A stretch of 37,213 bases of DNA from Candidatus Limosilactobacillus merdipullorum (GCA_019113965.1 DXGK01000025.1:1-37213); one strand, 5' to 3'; shown: positions 8,576 to 19,618, counted from the stretch's first letter. A program made the numbers and translations. The notes: generated by a model not told the origin, from the sequence alone.

Positions 8576-9553
8576 ATGGCCAAGATGACAATGGTAAAGG
8601 CGATTACTGCTGCCTTAGATGAAGAATTAAGTCGCGACCCGAAGGTACTGGTTTTTGGTGAAGACGTTGGCAAGAACGGCGGTGTTTTCCGGGCAACGGA
8701 CAAGCTCCAAGAAAAGCACGGCAAGGACCAGGTTTTTGATACGCCATTAGCTGAATCAGGAATTATTGGACTGTCCAACGGGTTAGCACTGCAAGGCTTC
8801 CGGCCGGTTCCGGAGCTGCAGTTCTTCGGCTTCGTCTTTGAGGCCTTTGACGAAATTGCCGGTCAGCTTGCCCGGGAACGGTTCCGGATGGGTGGCAGCC
8901 GGAAGATGCCGGTGACGATCCGTTCTGCGTTTGGTGGTGGGGTCAACACTCCTGAACTTCACTCCGATAGCTTTGAGGGATTAGTTGCCCAGGTGCCAGG
9001 CCTGCGGGTGGTTTGCCCAAGCGGTCCTTACGATGCTAAGGGCCTGCTGATTTCATCAATCCGCTCAGATGACCCGATTGTCTTCTTGGAACACATGAAG
9101 GCTTACCGGTCATTTAAGGAAGAGGTCCCTGACGATGCCTACACCGTGCCGCTTGATAAGGCTGGTATTAAACGTGAAGGCAAGGATGTCACTATCATTA
9201 CTTATGGCTACATGGTTCGGCTGGCCTTACAGGCGGCTGATGAATTGGCTAAGGAAGGTATTGACGCCGAAGTCTTGGATCTGCGGACACTGGCACCGCT
9301 GGACGAGGATACTATCTTAGCTTCGGTCAAGAAGACCGGCCGGGTAGTCCTTGTTCAGGAAGCCCAGAAACAGGCCGGGGTCTCGGCCAACGTCGCGGCG
9401 CTGATTGCCGAAAAGGGCATTTTATCGCTGGGCGCACCAGTGGCCCGGGTAGCATCACCGGATACGCCATATCCGTTTGCCCAGGCCGAAAAAGCCTGGC
9501 TGCCAAACAAACAGGATATTATCAACCAAGTCAAGGAAACTGTTCAGTTTTAA
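8576..9553 (+). CDS. pdhB: Pyruvate dehydrogenase E1 component subunit beta
   Basis: [48 protein letters not shown] at 8576. Confidence 0.95.
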   Translation: MAKMTMVKAITAALDEELSRDPKVLVFGEDVGKNGGVFRATDKLQEKHGKDQVFDTPLAESGIIGLSNGLALQGFRPVPELQFFGFVFEAFDEIAGQLARERFRMGGSRKMPVTIRSAFGGGVNTPELHSDSFEGLVAQVPGLRVVCPSGPYDAKGLLISSIRSDDPIVFLEHMKAYRSFKEEVPDDAYTVPLDKAGIKREGKDVTIITYGYMVRLALQAADELAKEGIDAEVLDLRTLAPLDEDTILASVKKTGRVVLVQEAQKQAGVSANVAALIAEKGILSLGAPVARVASPDTPYPFAQAEKAWLPNKQDIINQVKETVQF

Positions 9554-9568
9554 TCGCGGGGTGAACTT

Positions 9569-10858
9569 ATGAGCGAAAAATATCAATTAAAACTTCCCGA
9601 CATCGGCGAGGGAATTGCCGAAGGGACCGTTGGCGAATGGCATGTTAAGGCCGGTGATCAGGTCAAAAAGGATGGAGACTTGGTTCAGATCGAAAACGAC
9701 AAGTCGGTCGAAGAGATTCCGTCACCAGTTGACGGGACGGTTACCAAGATCCTCGTTCAAGAGGGTGAAACCGCCGAGGTTGGTCAGGCCTTGGTGGAGT
9801 TAACGGTGGCTGATGGGTTGGGCAATGTCGACTCCTCGACCGCTGCCGATCAAACATCGGCAACTCCTGATGAAGGAGCCGAGCTAGCTGCCAGCGAGCA
9901 GTCGACGCCGGCAACTTCAAGTACTGCAGCACCAGCAGAGCAAGACCACCATTTACCGGTCCTGGCAATGCCGGCGGTGCGGAAGTATGCCCGTGATCAC
10001 AGTGTTGACCTGACCCAGATTAAGGGGACTGGTCGTCACGGCCAGATCCTGCGTTCCGATGTCGATGCCTTCCTAGAGAACGACGGGGTAGTTGATACTT
10101 CCGCACCAGAGAAGACAGTGGCAACAGCAACCGCTGCACCGGCAGCTAGTGACGGTTGGCCGGAACATGCCGAGAAGATGTCACCGGTTCGCAAGGCAAC
10201 GGCCAAAGCGATGATCAAGTCCGTTGCGGAAATTCCAATGATTAACATCTTTGACCAAGTCACTGTTGAGAAGCTCTGGAACCACCGCAATAAGTACAAG
10301 GAATTAGCCAAGAAACACGGTGTTCACCTTACCTTCATGGCTTACCTTGTGAAGGCATTGGCGGTAATTATGAAGGAATTTCCGGTATTCAATGCCAAAG
10401 TGGACATGGCTAACCATGAAATTCATTACCGTGACTACGTGAACGTGGGAATTGCTACCGACACTGACCACGGCTTGTACGTACCAAATATTAAGCACGC
10501 GGACACCAAGAGCTTATTTGAGATCGCTGGCGAGATTATGGACAATACCGAAGCGGCTCAGGCAAAGCAACTGACGGCAGACCAGATGGCTCACACTGGC
10601 ATGACCATTAGCAACATTGGTTCAATTGGTGGCGGCTACTTTACACCGCTGATTAACTGGCCGGAAGTGGCCATTTTGGGCATGGGTCGGATTGCTGAAG
10701 AGCCAATCATTAACAATGGCCGCGTCACGGTTGGCAAAGTTTTGAAGCTATCCCTGACGGTTGACCACCGGATTATTGATGGTGGGACCGCGCAGCGGGC
10801 GATGAACCGGCTGAAGGAACTGCTGGCTGACCCTGAACTCTTGCTGATGGAAGCCTAG
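9569..10858 (+). CDS. pdhC: Dihydrolipoamide acetyltransferase (PDH E2)
   Basis: Lipoyl domain IENDKSVEEIPSPVDG, peripheral-subunit-binding domain, catalytic LSLTVDHRIIDGG. Confidence 0.95.
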   Translation: MSEKYQLKLPDIGEGIAEGTVGEWHVKAGDQVKKDGDLVQIENDKSVEEIPSPVDGTVTKILVQEGETAEVGQALVELTVADGLGNVDSSTAADQTSATPDEGAELAASEQSTPATSSTAAPAEQDHHLPVLAMPAVRKYARDHSVDLTQIKGTGRHGQILRSDVDAFLENDGVVDTSAPEKTVATATAAPAASDGWPEHAEKMSPVRKATAKAMIKSVAEIPMINIFDQVTVEKLWNHRNKYKELAKKHGVHLTFMAYLVKALAVIMKEFPVFNAKVDMANHEIHYRDYVNVGIATDTDHGLYVPNIKHADTKSLFEIAGEIMDNTEAAQAKQLTADQMAHTGMTISNIGSIGGGYFTPLINWPEVAILGMGRIAEEPIINNGRVTVGKVLKLSLTVDHRIIDGGTAQRAMNRLKELLADPELLLMEA

Positions 10859-10874
10859 TGAGGAGTGATAACTG

Positions 10875-12281
10875 ATGGTTGTTGGTGATTTTGCAATTGA
10901 TTTGGATACCGTCGTCATTGGTGCCGGACCCGGTGGTTACGTCGCAGCGATCCATGCGGCCGCACTGGGACAGAAGGTCACGGTTATTGAAAAAGAATTC
11001 CTCGGTGGGGTCTGCCTCAACGTCGGCTGTATTCCGTCGAAGGCCTTGATTCAGGTCGGGCATAATTACCAAACGGCACTTCATTCCGATGAGATGGGGA
11101 TTGAAGGCCGTGAGGTGGCTTTCCATATGGACAAGGCCCACGAGTTTAAGAACAAGGTTGTTAACCGGATGACCAGTGGTGTCGGCTACCTCTTCAAAAA
11201 ACACCATATCGACGTGATCTGGGGGAGCGCCTTTCTGAAGGATGACCATAGTCTGCGGGTGATCAAGGATGATCAGGCCCAAACGTACACCTTTAAGCAC
11301 CTGATTATCGCGACGGGCAGTCACCCGGTAGAAATCCCGCACTTCAAGTTTGGTGGCCGAATTTTGGACTCCACCGGTGCCCTGGACCTGACAGAGGTGC
11401 CGAAGGAATTAGTAATTATTGGTGGCGGCTACATTGGCTGCGAGTTGGCAGGAGCATACGCCAACTTTGGTGCCCACGTCACCATTTTGGAAGGCTTGCC
11501 ACAGATTATGTCTAACTATGAAACAGACCTGGTTAAGGTGGCGGTCAAGGACTTTAAGGCGCACCATGTCGACATTGTTACCGGTGCGATGGCCAAGAGT
11601 TCTAAGGATGATGGCGACCACGTTGAGGTGGTTTATACGAAAAGTGGCCAGGATCACCGGCTGAATGCCGATTACGTGGTTGTCGCCGTTGGCCGTAAGC
11701 CTAATACCAGTGAGATGGGCTTTGAACAGGCCGGCATTGAGCTGGACGACCATGGGCTGGTCAAGGTTGACGCCCAGGGGCGGACCAACTTGCCAAACGT
11801 TTTTGCCATCGGTGACATTGTTCCCGGTGCCGCTCTGGCCCACAAGGCTTCCTATGAAGGGAAGGTGGCTGCTGAAGCCATTGCGGGGAGGAAGACCACC
11901 GTTGACTACCATGCGATGCCAGCGGTTTGCTATGTTAATACCCCGATTGCCACTACCGGGTTAACTGCCAAGGAAGCAACTAAGCAGGGGCTGAAAGTCA
12001 AGACCGCCCAGTTCCCGTTCATGGCTAATGGCCGGGCGGTTTCACTGAACCAGCCTGCTGGTTTTGTCCGGATGGTTTACCAAGACGATGACCAAAAACA
12101 ACTAGTGGGAGCCCAGATTGTGGGGGCCGATGCAGCTGATTTGATCAGTGAATTGACGCTGGCCATTGAGTGCGGCTGCACGGTAGAAGATGTTGCGTTA
12201 ACTATCCACCCACACCCGAGTTTGTCCGAAACAATTATGGATTGCGCTGATGTTGGTCTGGGGATGCCAACGAACATTTAG
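10875..12281 (+). CDS. pdhD: Dihydrolipoamide dehydrogenase (PDH E3)
   Basis: VVIGAGPGGYVAAIHAA, redox motif GGVCLNVGCIPSKAL, C-terminal HPHPSLSE. Confidence 0.95.
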   Translation: MVVGDFAIDLDTVVIGAGPGGYVAAIHAAALGQKVTVIEKEFLGGVCLNVGCIPSKALIQVGHNYQTALHSDEMGIEGREVAFHMDKAHEFKNKVVNRMTSGVGYLFKKHHIDVIWGSAFLKDDHSLRVIKDDQAQTYTFKHLIIATGSHPVEIPHFKFGGRILDSTGALDLTEVPKELVIIGGGYIGCELAGAYANFGAHVTILEGLPQIMSNYETDLVKVAVKDFKAHHVDIVTGAMAKSSKDDGDHVEVVYTKSGQDHRLNADYVVVAVGRKPNTSEMGFEQAGIELDDHGLVKVDAQGRTNLPNVFAIGDIVPGAALAHKASYEGKVAAEAIAGRKTTVDYHAMPAVCYVNTPIATTGLTAKEATKQGLKVKTAQFPFMANGRAVSLNQPAGFVRMVYQDDDQKQLVGAQIVGADAADLISELTLAIECGCTVEDVALTIHPHPSLSETIMDCADVGLGMPTNI

Positions 12282-12303
12282 TGTTTTTTGAGAGGGAGAA
12301 AAG

Positions 12304-13323
12304 ATGAAATACCTTGCGATGAAGTCAAATGATATTCGGCAAAACCTGGCAACAGAAGAGTACCTGATGAATAGTGATGAGATTCCGCTGCCATTTATGC
12401 TGTTCTACATTGAAAAACCGTGCATTATTGTGGGACGCAACCAGAACACCTTGGAAGAAATCAACCAGCAATACTGCGAAGAGCACCACATCACAGTCAC
12501 GCGGCGTCTTTCCGGCGGCGGTGCCATGTACCAGGATCTCGGCAACCTGTGTTTCAGCTTTGTTGTCCCAGCTAAGGACCAGCGTTTTGGTGATTTTAAG
12601 CAGCTGGTATCCCCGGTGGTCGATGCTCTGCATCAAATGGGGGCGACCGGCGCAGAAGTCACCGGTCGTAACGACATCGTGATTGACGGTCGCAAATTTT
12701 CTGGCAATGCCATGTACTCTCGCAACCAGAAAACCTTCTCCCATGGAACGTTGATGTACGACGTGGACACCGATGCGGTTGCAGGGGCGCTCCATGTTGC
12801 TCACGATAAGATTGCTTCTAAGGGGATCAAGTCGGTTCGCTCTCGAGTCACTAACGTTCGCCAATACCTTGCGCCAGAGTTTCAACATTTGACAACGGCC
12901 AAATTTCGTGATGAGCTGATTAAGCGCATCTGGCATGTTGCATCGATTGACGAAGCCCGCCAGAACGAGTACCAGTTGACAGGACAAGACGAGCAAGCAA
13001 TTCAACGGCTAGTCAAGGAACGTTATGCTAATTGGGACTGGGTTTACGGGAAGTCACCGCAGTTTACAGTCAAGAAGCGCCACCATTTTGATAGTGGCAC
13101 GATTGATGCTCGCTACCAGGTAGAAAACGGTAAAATTGTCGCCGTCCACCTTTATGGTGACTTTTTTGGCACCGGCGACGTCAATGAAGTTGCACAGGCG
13201 CTGGTGAGGATCCCGTACGCGCCAGCCGCAATTCGCAAGGTATTAGGTCGATTTGACTTGCAAAAGTACTTCCTCGGTATCCCTGATGAGCAGGTGATTA
13301 ACTTGCTGGCTGAACAGCACTAA
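12304..13323 (+). CDS. lplA: Lipoate--protein ligase
   Basis: NLATEEYLM, TVTRRLSGGGAMYQDLGNLCFSF, GRNDIVIDGRKFSGNAM; downstream of pdhD. Confidence 0.92.
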   Translation: MKYLAMKSNDIRQNLATEEYLMNSDEIPLPFMLFYIEKPCIIVGRNQNTLEEINQQYCEEHHITVTRRLSGGGAMYQDLGNLCFSFVVPAKDQRFGDFKQLVSPVVDALHQMGATGAEVTGRNDIVIDGRKFSGNAMYSRNQKTFSHGTLMYDVDTDAVAGALHVAHDKIASKGIKSVRSRVTNVRQYLAPEFQHLTTAKFRDELIKRIWHVASIDEARQNEYQLTGQDEQAIQRLVKERYANWDWVYGKSPQFTVKKRHHFDSGTIDARYQVENGKIVAVHLYGDFFGTGDVNEVAQALVRIPYAPAAIRKVLGRFDLQKYFLGIPDEQVINLLAEQH

Positions 13324-13328
13324 TAGTC

Positions 13329-13357
13329 AAGGTCGCGTGAAGAACGCGGCCTTTTTT
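13329..13357 (+). terminator. Rho-independent terminator after lplA
   Basis: AAGGTCGCGtgaagaaCGCGGCCTTTTTT. Confidence 0.7.
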
Positions 13358-13370
13358 AGGAGATGAAGAC

Positions 13371-14522
13371 ATGAAACAATGGCAAACAGCGGTCTGGTAT
13401 GGTTGCAGCAATTTTGCTTCCCTCCCGTTTCGCTTCAAGCACTTAACCCAGTTAGTTAAACTAACACCGGGCCTTAACGGGACCTCACTACGGCTAGTCT
13501 TGATGAACCGTTACGGGGATCAAAACCTGGTGTTTAATCAGGTAATGGTGGCTGACAATCCGGAGATGACGCAGGCCGTAAGGGTGACAATCAATGGACA
13601 GCGCGAACTAACGATCCCGCGGGGACAAGTGGTGCGGACGGATCCGGTACGGGTTGCCTCAGTTGCTGATCAGCCTCTCTACGTGATGATGGTCGCCAGC
13701 CGGTCACAACGGTATGCTGACTTCAACTCGACCTATGATCCCACCTTGGCAAACGCAATCTACAGCCAGGCACTTCATTTTCGTCCGCAGCTACCGACAG
13801 GTGACCACGCGCGCAAGGGGTGGTTTTGTCTGGCGGGCATGGAGGTGTTAAGCGGCGAACACCCGTTGGTAGTGGAATTAACCGGCGACTCGCTGGCTGA
13901 AATGGGGCTGGTGGCGACGTCATTAGTAGCACGACTGCGACGGCAGTTGAACCGCCATGTGGTGCTGTGCAACACCGCGATTTCTGGTAGTCGCTTACTT
14001 CATGGGGCGTCGAACGATGAACCCTTGTATGCCACTTTTGGTGACAGCCTGATATCACGAATAGCAGGAGAATCGTTCCCCGTTGACCTGGTGGTGGCGT
14101 TGATAGGGAGCAATGACCTGCTCCTCCCGTTTTGGAGCCGGGACGCCCAGTTGCCGACGGCCAAGCAACTGGTTGACGGCTTCGACCGGTTGAACCAGCT
14201 GGTACATCGTCGTGGCAGTGATTTAATCACCACCACCATTCCGCCCGTTGGTCTGCACTTGGCTAACGATCAACGGCGCACCAGCCGCCACGTTGCCGCA
14301 ATTCGTCACCAGGTTAACCGTCAGCTAGCGACGCGCCCATTCGTCTTTGAGGTGGAGCCACTAATTGCGACGAATGGCGCCTGGCAGCCAGGCGCTGATT
14401 TTGGGGACCAGCTTCACTATTCGGCATCCGGTGCAAATTTGGTAGCGAGTGCCATTTTGAGCCGGATTGATGATAAAATGTCGTTATTAAAGTCGGACGT
14501 CAAGAAGGACAACGGAGAATGA
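13371..14522 (+). CDS. SGNH/GDSL-family hydrolase
   Basis: GDSLAEMG (block I), IGSNDLL, DQLHYSASGA catalytic Asp-His block. Confidence 0.85.
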   Translation: MKQWQTAVWYGCSNFASLPFRFKHLTQLVKLTPGLNGTSLRLVLMNRYGDQNLVFNQVMVADNPEMTQAVRVTINGQRELTIPRGQVVRTDPVRVASVADQPLYVMMVASRSQRYADFNSTYDPTLANAIYSQALHFRPQLPTGDHARKGWFCLAGMEVLSGEHPLVVELTGDSLAEMGLVATSLVARLRRQLNRHVVLCNTAISGSRLLHGASNDEPLYATFGDSLISRIAGESFPVDLVVALIGSNDLLLPFWSRDAQLPTAKQLVDGFDRLNQLVHRRGSDLITTTIPPVGLHLANDQRRTSRHVAAIRHQVNRQLATRPFVFEVEPLIATNGAWQPGADFGDQLHYSASGANLVASAILSRIDDKMSLLKSDVKKDNGE

Positions 14523-15880
14523 GCATGATGAAAGAACAGTATGATGTTGTGGTAATTGGTGCCGGTGGTGCGGGGATGACTGCTGCATTGCAGGCAAGTG
14601 AACTGGGAGCCAGCGTCGCCGTCCTCGAAAAGGAGGCCAAGGCTGGTGGGAACACCAACCGTGCTTCGTCGGGGATGAATGCGGCGGAAACCGATGTTCA
14701 ATTGCAGCACCGGGTGACCGATTCGATGACCGCTTTCTACCACGAAACGTTTCAGGGGGGCGGCAGGCTCAATGACCCGGCAATGCTTGACTTTTTCGTT
14801 CACCATGCACCACTAGCGATTGACTGGCTGGCAGCCCGCCGGATGCCACTGACGAGTTTAACCATCACCGGCGGCATGACTAAGCCGCGAACCCACCGTC
14901 CCCAGTCAACCGCGCCGGTCGGTAATTACCTGGTTAAGGGGTTACTAGCACGGCTCAAGGAAAAGCGGGTGCCGGTTTTTACTAACAGCCGGGTAAGTAA
15001 TTTGTTGACCAACGACCACCGCATCACCGGCGTAGAAGTGGATCAAGATGGTCACTTGCAAACGATCCAGACTAAAGCCGTAATCGTCGCTACCGGCGGT
15101 TTTGGTGCCAATGCGAAGTTGATCAGTCGCCTCCGCCCGGACTTGAGCGGGTTGAAGACGACCAACCAGCCGGGGGCCACCGGTGACGGCTTGCAACTAG
15201 CTGAAGAAGTGGGAGCGGCGGTTCGCGACTTGCCATTCATCCAGGTTCATCCGACGGTCCAGCAAGACCAACCTCACGCTTTTTTGATCGGTGAAGCGGT
15301 GCGTGGCGAAGGAGCGATCCTGGTCGGCCAAAACGGCCGGCGTTTTATCAACGAACTGGCCACTCGACGGGTCGTCAGCAACGCCATTTTTGCCTTGCCG
15401 GAAAAGAGCGCCTACCTGATTTTTGACCAGTCTGTTCGTGAACGAGCCAAGGCAATTGATTTTTACTGTCATGTTGGTTTGGTTAAACAGGCTGACAGCT
15501 TAACAGAATTAGGCAAAACGATCGGTATTGATGGTGGTCAGTTGACCGCCACGGTTCAAAACTGGAACCAAATAGTTGAACAACACCAAGAGGATTCTCT
15601 GAAGCGGACGACCGGCCGGCACCCGCTAAAGAAAGGGCCGTTTTACGCTATTCACGTTGCCCCAGCAATTCACTACACGATGGGAGGTCTTCATACCGAC
15701 CCGCAAACCCGGGTGCTAGATGCCAACGGGCAGCCGATTGCTGGTCTTTATGCGGCAGGTGAAGTGGTTGGCGGCCTGCACGGAAACAACCGGATCGGTG
15801 GCAATTCAATCGCCGAGACTGTGGTCTTTGGCCGCCAGGCGGGAATCCAAGCAGCTAGCGACCTCCGAGATTGTGAGTAG
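14519..15880 (+). CDS. FAD-dependent fumarate reductase / flavocytochrome c-type flavoprotein
   Basis: DVVVIGAGGAGMTAALQASELGASVAVLEKEAKAGGNTNRASSGMNA; GGLHTDPQTRVLDANGQPIAGLYAAGEVVGGLHGNNRIGGNSIAETVVFGRQAG; overlaps preceding stop by ATGA. Confidence 0.88.
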   Translation: MSMMKEQYDVVVIGAGGAGMTAALQASELGASVAVLEKEAKAGGNTNRASSGMNAAETDVQLQHRVTDSMTAFYHETFQGGGRLNDPAMLDFFVHHAPLAIDWLAARRMPLTSLTITGGMTKPRTHRPQSTAPVGNYLVKGLLARLKEKRVPVFTNSRVSNLLTNDHRITGVEVDQDGHLQTIQTKAVIVATGGFGANAKLISRLRPDLSGLKTTNQPGATGDGLQLAEEVGAAVRDLPFIQVHPTVQQDQPHAFLIGEAVRGEGAILVGQNGRRFINELATRRVVSNAIFALPEKSAYLIFDQSVRERAKAIDFYCHVGLVKQADSLTELGKTIGIDGGQLTATVQNWNQIVEQHQEDSLKRTTGRHPLKKGPFYAIHVAPAIHYTMGGLHTDPQTRVLDANGQPIAGLYAAGEVVGGLHGNNRIGGNSIAETVVFGRQAGIQAASDLRDCE

Positions 15881-15955
15881 TCGTGGTTGGTTGCCCCAAG
15901 CACCACTAGCGGTTGTGTTAGAATGGGCTTATTAAACAGAAAAGGAGCACCGCAA

Positions 15956-17371
15956 ATGCTGAAAATTTATAACACGCTGACTCGGCAAAAAGAAGAATTT
16001 AAGCCGCTCGTTCCCGGAAAGGTCAGTATGTATGTCTGTGGGCCGACCGTCTACAATTACATCCACATTGGCAACGGACGCAGTGCGGTCGCCTTTGATA
16101 CCGTTCGACGCTACCTGGAATTCAAGGGTTACAAGGTCAAGTATGTTTCCAACTTTACGGATGTCGACGACAAGATGATCAAGGAGGCCAATGCGGAGGG
16201 GATTACCGTCCCTGAGCTGGCCAAGCGGTTTATTGCCGCCTTCATGGCAGACACGAAGGCCCTGAATATTGAGCCGGCAACCCTCCACCCGCGGGCTACG
16301 GAGAACATTGACGATATTATCGACTTTGTCAAGGTATTGGTTGACAAGGGCTACGCCTATGAAGCAGACGGGGATGTTTACTATCGCGCCCGCAAATTTG
16401 CCCACTATGGTGAACTGTCTGGTCAGTCGTTGGACGACTTGGAAGCCGGCGCGAGCGAACACGTGACCGCAGGCGAAATGGCGAAAAAGGAAGACCCGCT
16501 GGACTTTGCCCTCTGGAAAGCCGCTAAACCTGGTGAAATTAGCTGGGATTCGCCGTGGGGAAAGGGCCGGCCAGGCTGGCACATCGAATGCTCGGTAATG
16601 AGCACTAAGTACCTGGGCAAGACGATTGATATCCACGGTGGTGGGCAGGACCTTGAGTTCCCACACCACGAAAATGAAATTGCCCAAAGTGAAGCTGCCA
16701 CCGGTCAAAAGTTTGTCCGCTATTGGATGCACAACGGCTTTGTCACCATTGGCGAAGACAACGAAAAGATGAGTAAGTCCCTGCATAACTTTGTCACCGT
16801 CCATGAGATGGGTAAGAAGGTTGCCCCGCAGGTGCTGCGTTTCAGCATGTCAACAACCCAATACCGGCGGCCGATCCAGTTCTCGCAGACGGCTCTGCAG
16901 GATGCGGCTAACAACCTCAACCACATTAAGACCGCCGTTCGCAACCTGACCTACCGGCAAAAAGACGCAGTCGCCGGGACTGACGAAGAAATTTCGCGGA
17001 AAGTCAAAGACTTCGAAAAGCAGTTTGTGGAAGCCATGGACGACGACTTTAACGTGCAAAACGGGATCGCCGTGGTTTACGAACTGATTAAGTTTGCCAA
17101 CGTTTATTCGCATCGAAATACCGTCAAGCAACCGGTGTTGGTTGAACTGACCGACGAAATTCAGCGCTTGATGAACATTTTTGGAATCGAGTTGAGCCCG
17201 GCTGACGTAGACGAAATTGATGATAACCAGATCAAGTCCTTGATTGAGGAACGTAACCAGGCACGCAAAAACCGCGACTTTGAACGCAGTGACGCAATCC
17301 GGGACCAGTTAAAGGCCCAGGGGATCATCCTCGAAGATACCCCGCAGGGCACCCGGTTTAGGAAGGAATAA
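15956..17371 (+). CDS. cysS: Cysteinyl-tRNA synthetase
   Basis: [15 protein letters not shown]...[27 protein letters not shown] motif; start at 15956 after AAAGGAGC. Confidence 0.96.
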   Translation: MLKIYNTLTRQKEEFKPLVPGKVSMYVCGPTVYNYIHIGNGRSAVAFDTVRRYLEFKGYKVKYVSNFTDVDDKMIKEANAEGITVPELAKRFIAAFMADTKALNIEPATLHPRATENIDDIIDFVKVLVDKGYAYEADGDVYYRARKFAHYGELSGQSLDDLEAGASEHVTAGEMAKKEDPLDFALWKAAKPGEISWDSPWGKGRPGWHIECSVMSTKYLGKTIDIHGGGQDLEFPHHENEIAQSEAATGQKFVRYWMHNGFVTIGEDNEKMSKSLHNFVTVHEMGKKVAPQVLRFSMSTTQYRRPIQFSQTALQDAANNLNHIKTAVRNLTYRQKDAVAGTDEEISRKVKDFEKQFVEAMDDDFNVQNGIAVVYELIKFANVYSHRNTVKQPVLVELTDEIQRLMNIFGIELSPADVDEIDDNQIKSLIEERNQARKNRDFERSDAIRDQLKAQGIILEDTPQGTRFRKE

Positions 17372-17372
17372 G

Positions 17373-17789
17373 ATGCCAGAAGCAAAAGATTACCAACAGA
17401 TTAACGGAATTGCATTGGCCTACCTTGGCGATGCGGTTTACGAAGTATACATTCGCCAACATTTGCTGAAAATGGGGATGACTAAACCGACCAAGCTGCA
17501 ACGACGTGCCACCCACTTTGTTTCAGCCAAGGCCCAGGCAGCCTTGGTCAAGTTGATGGAACAAGACCAGTTGCTGACTGATGAGGAATGGTCGTACTTT
17601 AAGCGTGGCCGTAATGCCAACAGTCATACTCATGCCAAGCACACCTCGGTGTTGACATACCGGATTTCAACTGGTTTTGAGGCCCTCTTTGGCTACCTCA
17701 AATTGGCGGACAAGACTGAGCGCATCGATGAACTGGCACAGTGGTGCATTGACCAAGTAGAAGCGGGGCGACTAGAACATGAAGAATAA
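17373..17789 (+). CDS. mrnC: Mini-ribonuclease III
   Basis: [22 protein letters not shown]...[12 protein letters not shown]; between cysS and rlmB. Confidence 0.92.
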   Translation: MPEAKDYQQINGIALAYLGDAVYEVYIRQHLLKMGMTKPTKLQRRATHFVSAKAQAALVKLMEQDQLLTDEEWSYFKRGRNANSHTHAKHTSVLTYRISTGFEALFGYLKLADKTERIDELAQWCIDQVEAGRLEHEE

Positions 17790-18540
17790 TTCCCAGAACA
17801 ACGATGACTTTATTATTGGTCGCCACCCGGCCGTGGCGGCATTAAAAGCCGACGGCCAGGAGATTAACAAGGTCTTTATTCAGTCCGGCCTGCGTGCCGG
17901 GGCCATTGGGGAGATCATTAAGCTGGCCAAGAAACGCCACCTGGTCGTTACCAACGTCCCCAAGGCAAAGCTCGACCGGTTGGTTAACCACGAAAACCAC
18001 CAGGGGGTTGTGCTGGCGGTCGCCGCTTACCAGTACGCGACGATCGATGACCTCTTTGACCGGGCTCAGGAGCGGGATGAAGCACCGTTTTTCCTGATTC
18101 TCGACCAGCTGGCGGACCCACACAACCTAGGATCCATTTTGCGGACCGCTGATGCGGCCGGGGTCCACGGGGTGATTATCCCTAAGCGGCGTTCCGTTGG
18201 CTTGACGTCCGTCGTGGCCAAAACGGCTGCCGGAGCCCTGGAACACGTGCCGGTTGCCCGGGTTAATAACCTGGTGCAAACCGCAGAAGAGTTAAAGGAA
18301 CGTGGCGTCTGGCTCTTTGGTACCGATATGAAGGGTACCGACTACCGGCGCTGGGATGCGACTGGCCCGTCTGCCGTAGTGATCGGCAACGAGGGGAAGG
18401 GTATTTCCCCGCTGATGAAGAAAACCTGCGATGAAACGCTAACCATTCCGATGGTGGGTCACGTGCAAAGTTTGAACGCCAGTGTGGCGGCCAGCCTGTT
18501 AATTTATCAAGGGTTCAACAGCCGTCATCCAGTGAATTAA
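17779..18540 (+). CDS. rlmB: 23S rRNA (guanosine-2'-O-)-methyltransferase RlmB
   Basis: SpoU family: [65 protein letters not shown]. Confidence 0.93.
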   Translation: MKNNSQNNDDFIIGRHPAVAALKADGQEINKVFIQSGLRAGAIGEIIKLAKKRHLVVTNVPKAKLDRLVNHENHQGVVLAVAAYQYATIDDLFDRAQERDEAPFFLILDQLADPHNLGSILRTADAAGVHGVIIPKRRSVGLTSVVAKTAAGALEHVPVARVNNLVQTAEELKERGVWLFGTDMKGTDYRRWDATGPSAVVIGNEGKGISPLMKKTCDETLTIPMVGHVQSLNASVAASLLIYQGFNSRHPVN

Positions 18541-18550
18541 TAAAAAATTT

Positions 18551-18582
18551 AAAAGCGGTGTTGCCTTAGCAGCACCGCTTTT
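18551..18582 (+). terminator. Rho-independent terminator after rlmB
   Basis: AAAAGCGGTGttGCcttaGCagCACCGCTTTT. Confidence 0.75.
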
Positions 18583-18742
18583 AAACTTTATGATATACAT
18601 CCAAAAGACCAGCTAGTTATAAAATTTATCTTGTAACTATACCAATTTTCTGTTAATTTAAATAATGTCATGAAGGCGGTCACATTGATGTAAAATCATT
18701 GCGGAGAACTATTAAATAAGTCTTTGATGGAGAGATGATGTG

Positions 18743-18871
18743 ATGAAACCCTTTCACGGATCACTTTGGATGACCAGTCATGCCATGATTACTTTTAATT
18801 TTGGGAGGATTGGTCTTTATGGATTTAAGATCATTCATCGAAGAAAATCAGGAAGAATTAACGTTAATTAG
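18743..18871 (+). CDS. Possible 42-aa small ORF overlapping the start of sigH in another frame
   Basis: RBS-like GGAGAG then ATG; MKPFHGSLWMTSHAMITFNFGRIGLYGFKIIHRRKSGRINVN*; overlaps sigH (start 18819) by 53 nt. Confidence 0.3.
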   Translation: MKPFHGSLWMTSHAMITFNFGRIGLYGFKIIHRRKSGRINVN

Positions 18872-19400
18872 CGGGGCCAAGTTTGGCGACCGTCAAAGTA
18901 TTGATGCTTTATTCGAACGTTATGAACCATTGGTGAGAAAACAATGGAACCGGAATAAAATTTGCGCATACGAGTATGATGACTGGCGTCAGGAATCGCT
19001 GATGACGATGATGCGGGTGGTTAGCCAGTACCATGCCGATGAGATGGTTCGCTTCTGCTGGTTTTATAAGCGAGCATTGGTTAATCGAGCACGAGATCTT
19101 TACCGGACACAAGCTGCTAGTAAACGGATTCCGGAAGAAATTACCAGCAGCATTGGCGAGGAGGGAGAACAATATCTCTTCGAACGAAACATTTATGGTG
19201 CACCAGGCGAAGTGGTAATGATTCGCCAACGGTTTCGTGACCTACTAAGTCATTGTTCCAAAATGGAAGCGGAAGTTTTTATCATGTGGATTCATGGTTA
19301 TGGGGTGGCTGAAATTGCTGATAAAATTCACTGTAAGCCAAGTCAAGCTACTTCTGCATTGGCGCGAGCCCGGAAAAAGGCTCGTGAATTGGGGGATTAG
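18819..19400 (+). CDS. sigH: Sigma-70-like RNA polymerase sigma factor, SigH/ComX type
   Basis: FGDRQSIDALFERYEPLVRKQW...YDDWRQESLMTMMRVVSQY; C-terminal HTH; position between rlmB and rpmG. Confidence 0.82.
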   Translation: MDLRSFIEENQEELTLISGAKFGDRQSIDALFERYEPLVRKQWNRNKICAYEYDDWRQESLMTMMRVVSQYHADEMVRFCWFYKRALVNRARDLYRTQAASKRIPEEITSSIGEEGEQYLFERNIYGAPGEVVMIRQRFRDLLSHCSKMEAEVFIMWIHGYGVAEIADKIHCKPSQATSALARARKKARELGD

Positions 19401-19463
19401 TGGCCAGCAGTTGAAAAATCCTAGGCAAACGTGATAAGCTATGTCTCGTGTGGAGGTGGGATG

Positions 19464-19613
19464 ATGAGTAAGACAAAGGTTGCACTGGAATGCACAAAGT
19501 GCGGTGCGCATAACTACGTCACAACCACCAGTTCGAACGAAACGCAGCGTTTAGAGCTGCGAAAGTTTTGCAAACATTGTGGAGAGTATACGATCCACCG
19601 TGAAGCGAGGTAG
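19464..19613 (+). CDS. rpmG: 50S ribosomal protein L33
   Basis: MSKTKVALECTKCGAHNYVTTTSSNETQRLELRKFCKHCGEYTIHREAR; CxxC motifs. Confidence 0.93.
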   Translation: MSKTKVALECTKCGAHNYVTTTSSNETQRLELRKFCKHCGEYTIHREAR

Positions 19614-19618
19614 GAAAC

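Noticed and set aside
10773-11342. 189-aa minus-strand ORF antisense to pdhC/pdhD
   Set aside because: Shadow ORF of strongly conserved enzymes.
15881-15955. Possible T-box leader before cysS
   Set aside because: Only ~75 nt between genes and no T-box motif.
15932-16804. 290-aa minus-strand ORF antisense to cysS
   Set aside because: Shadow ORF; cysS is unambiguous.
18601-18740. Spacer upstream of sigH scanned for tRNA, riboswitch or T-box
   Set aside because: AT-rich with no convincing conserved core or stem set.
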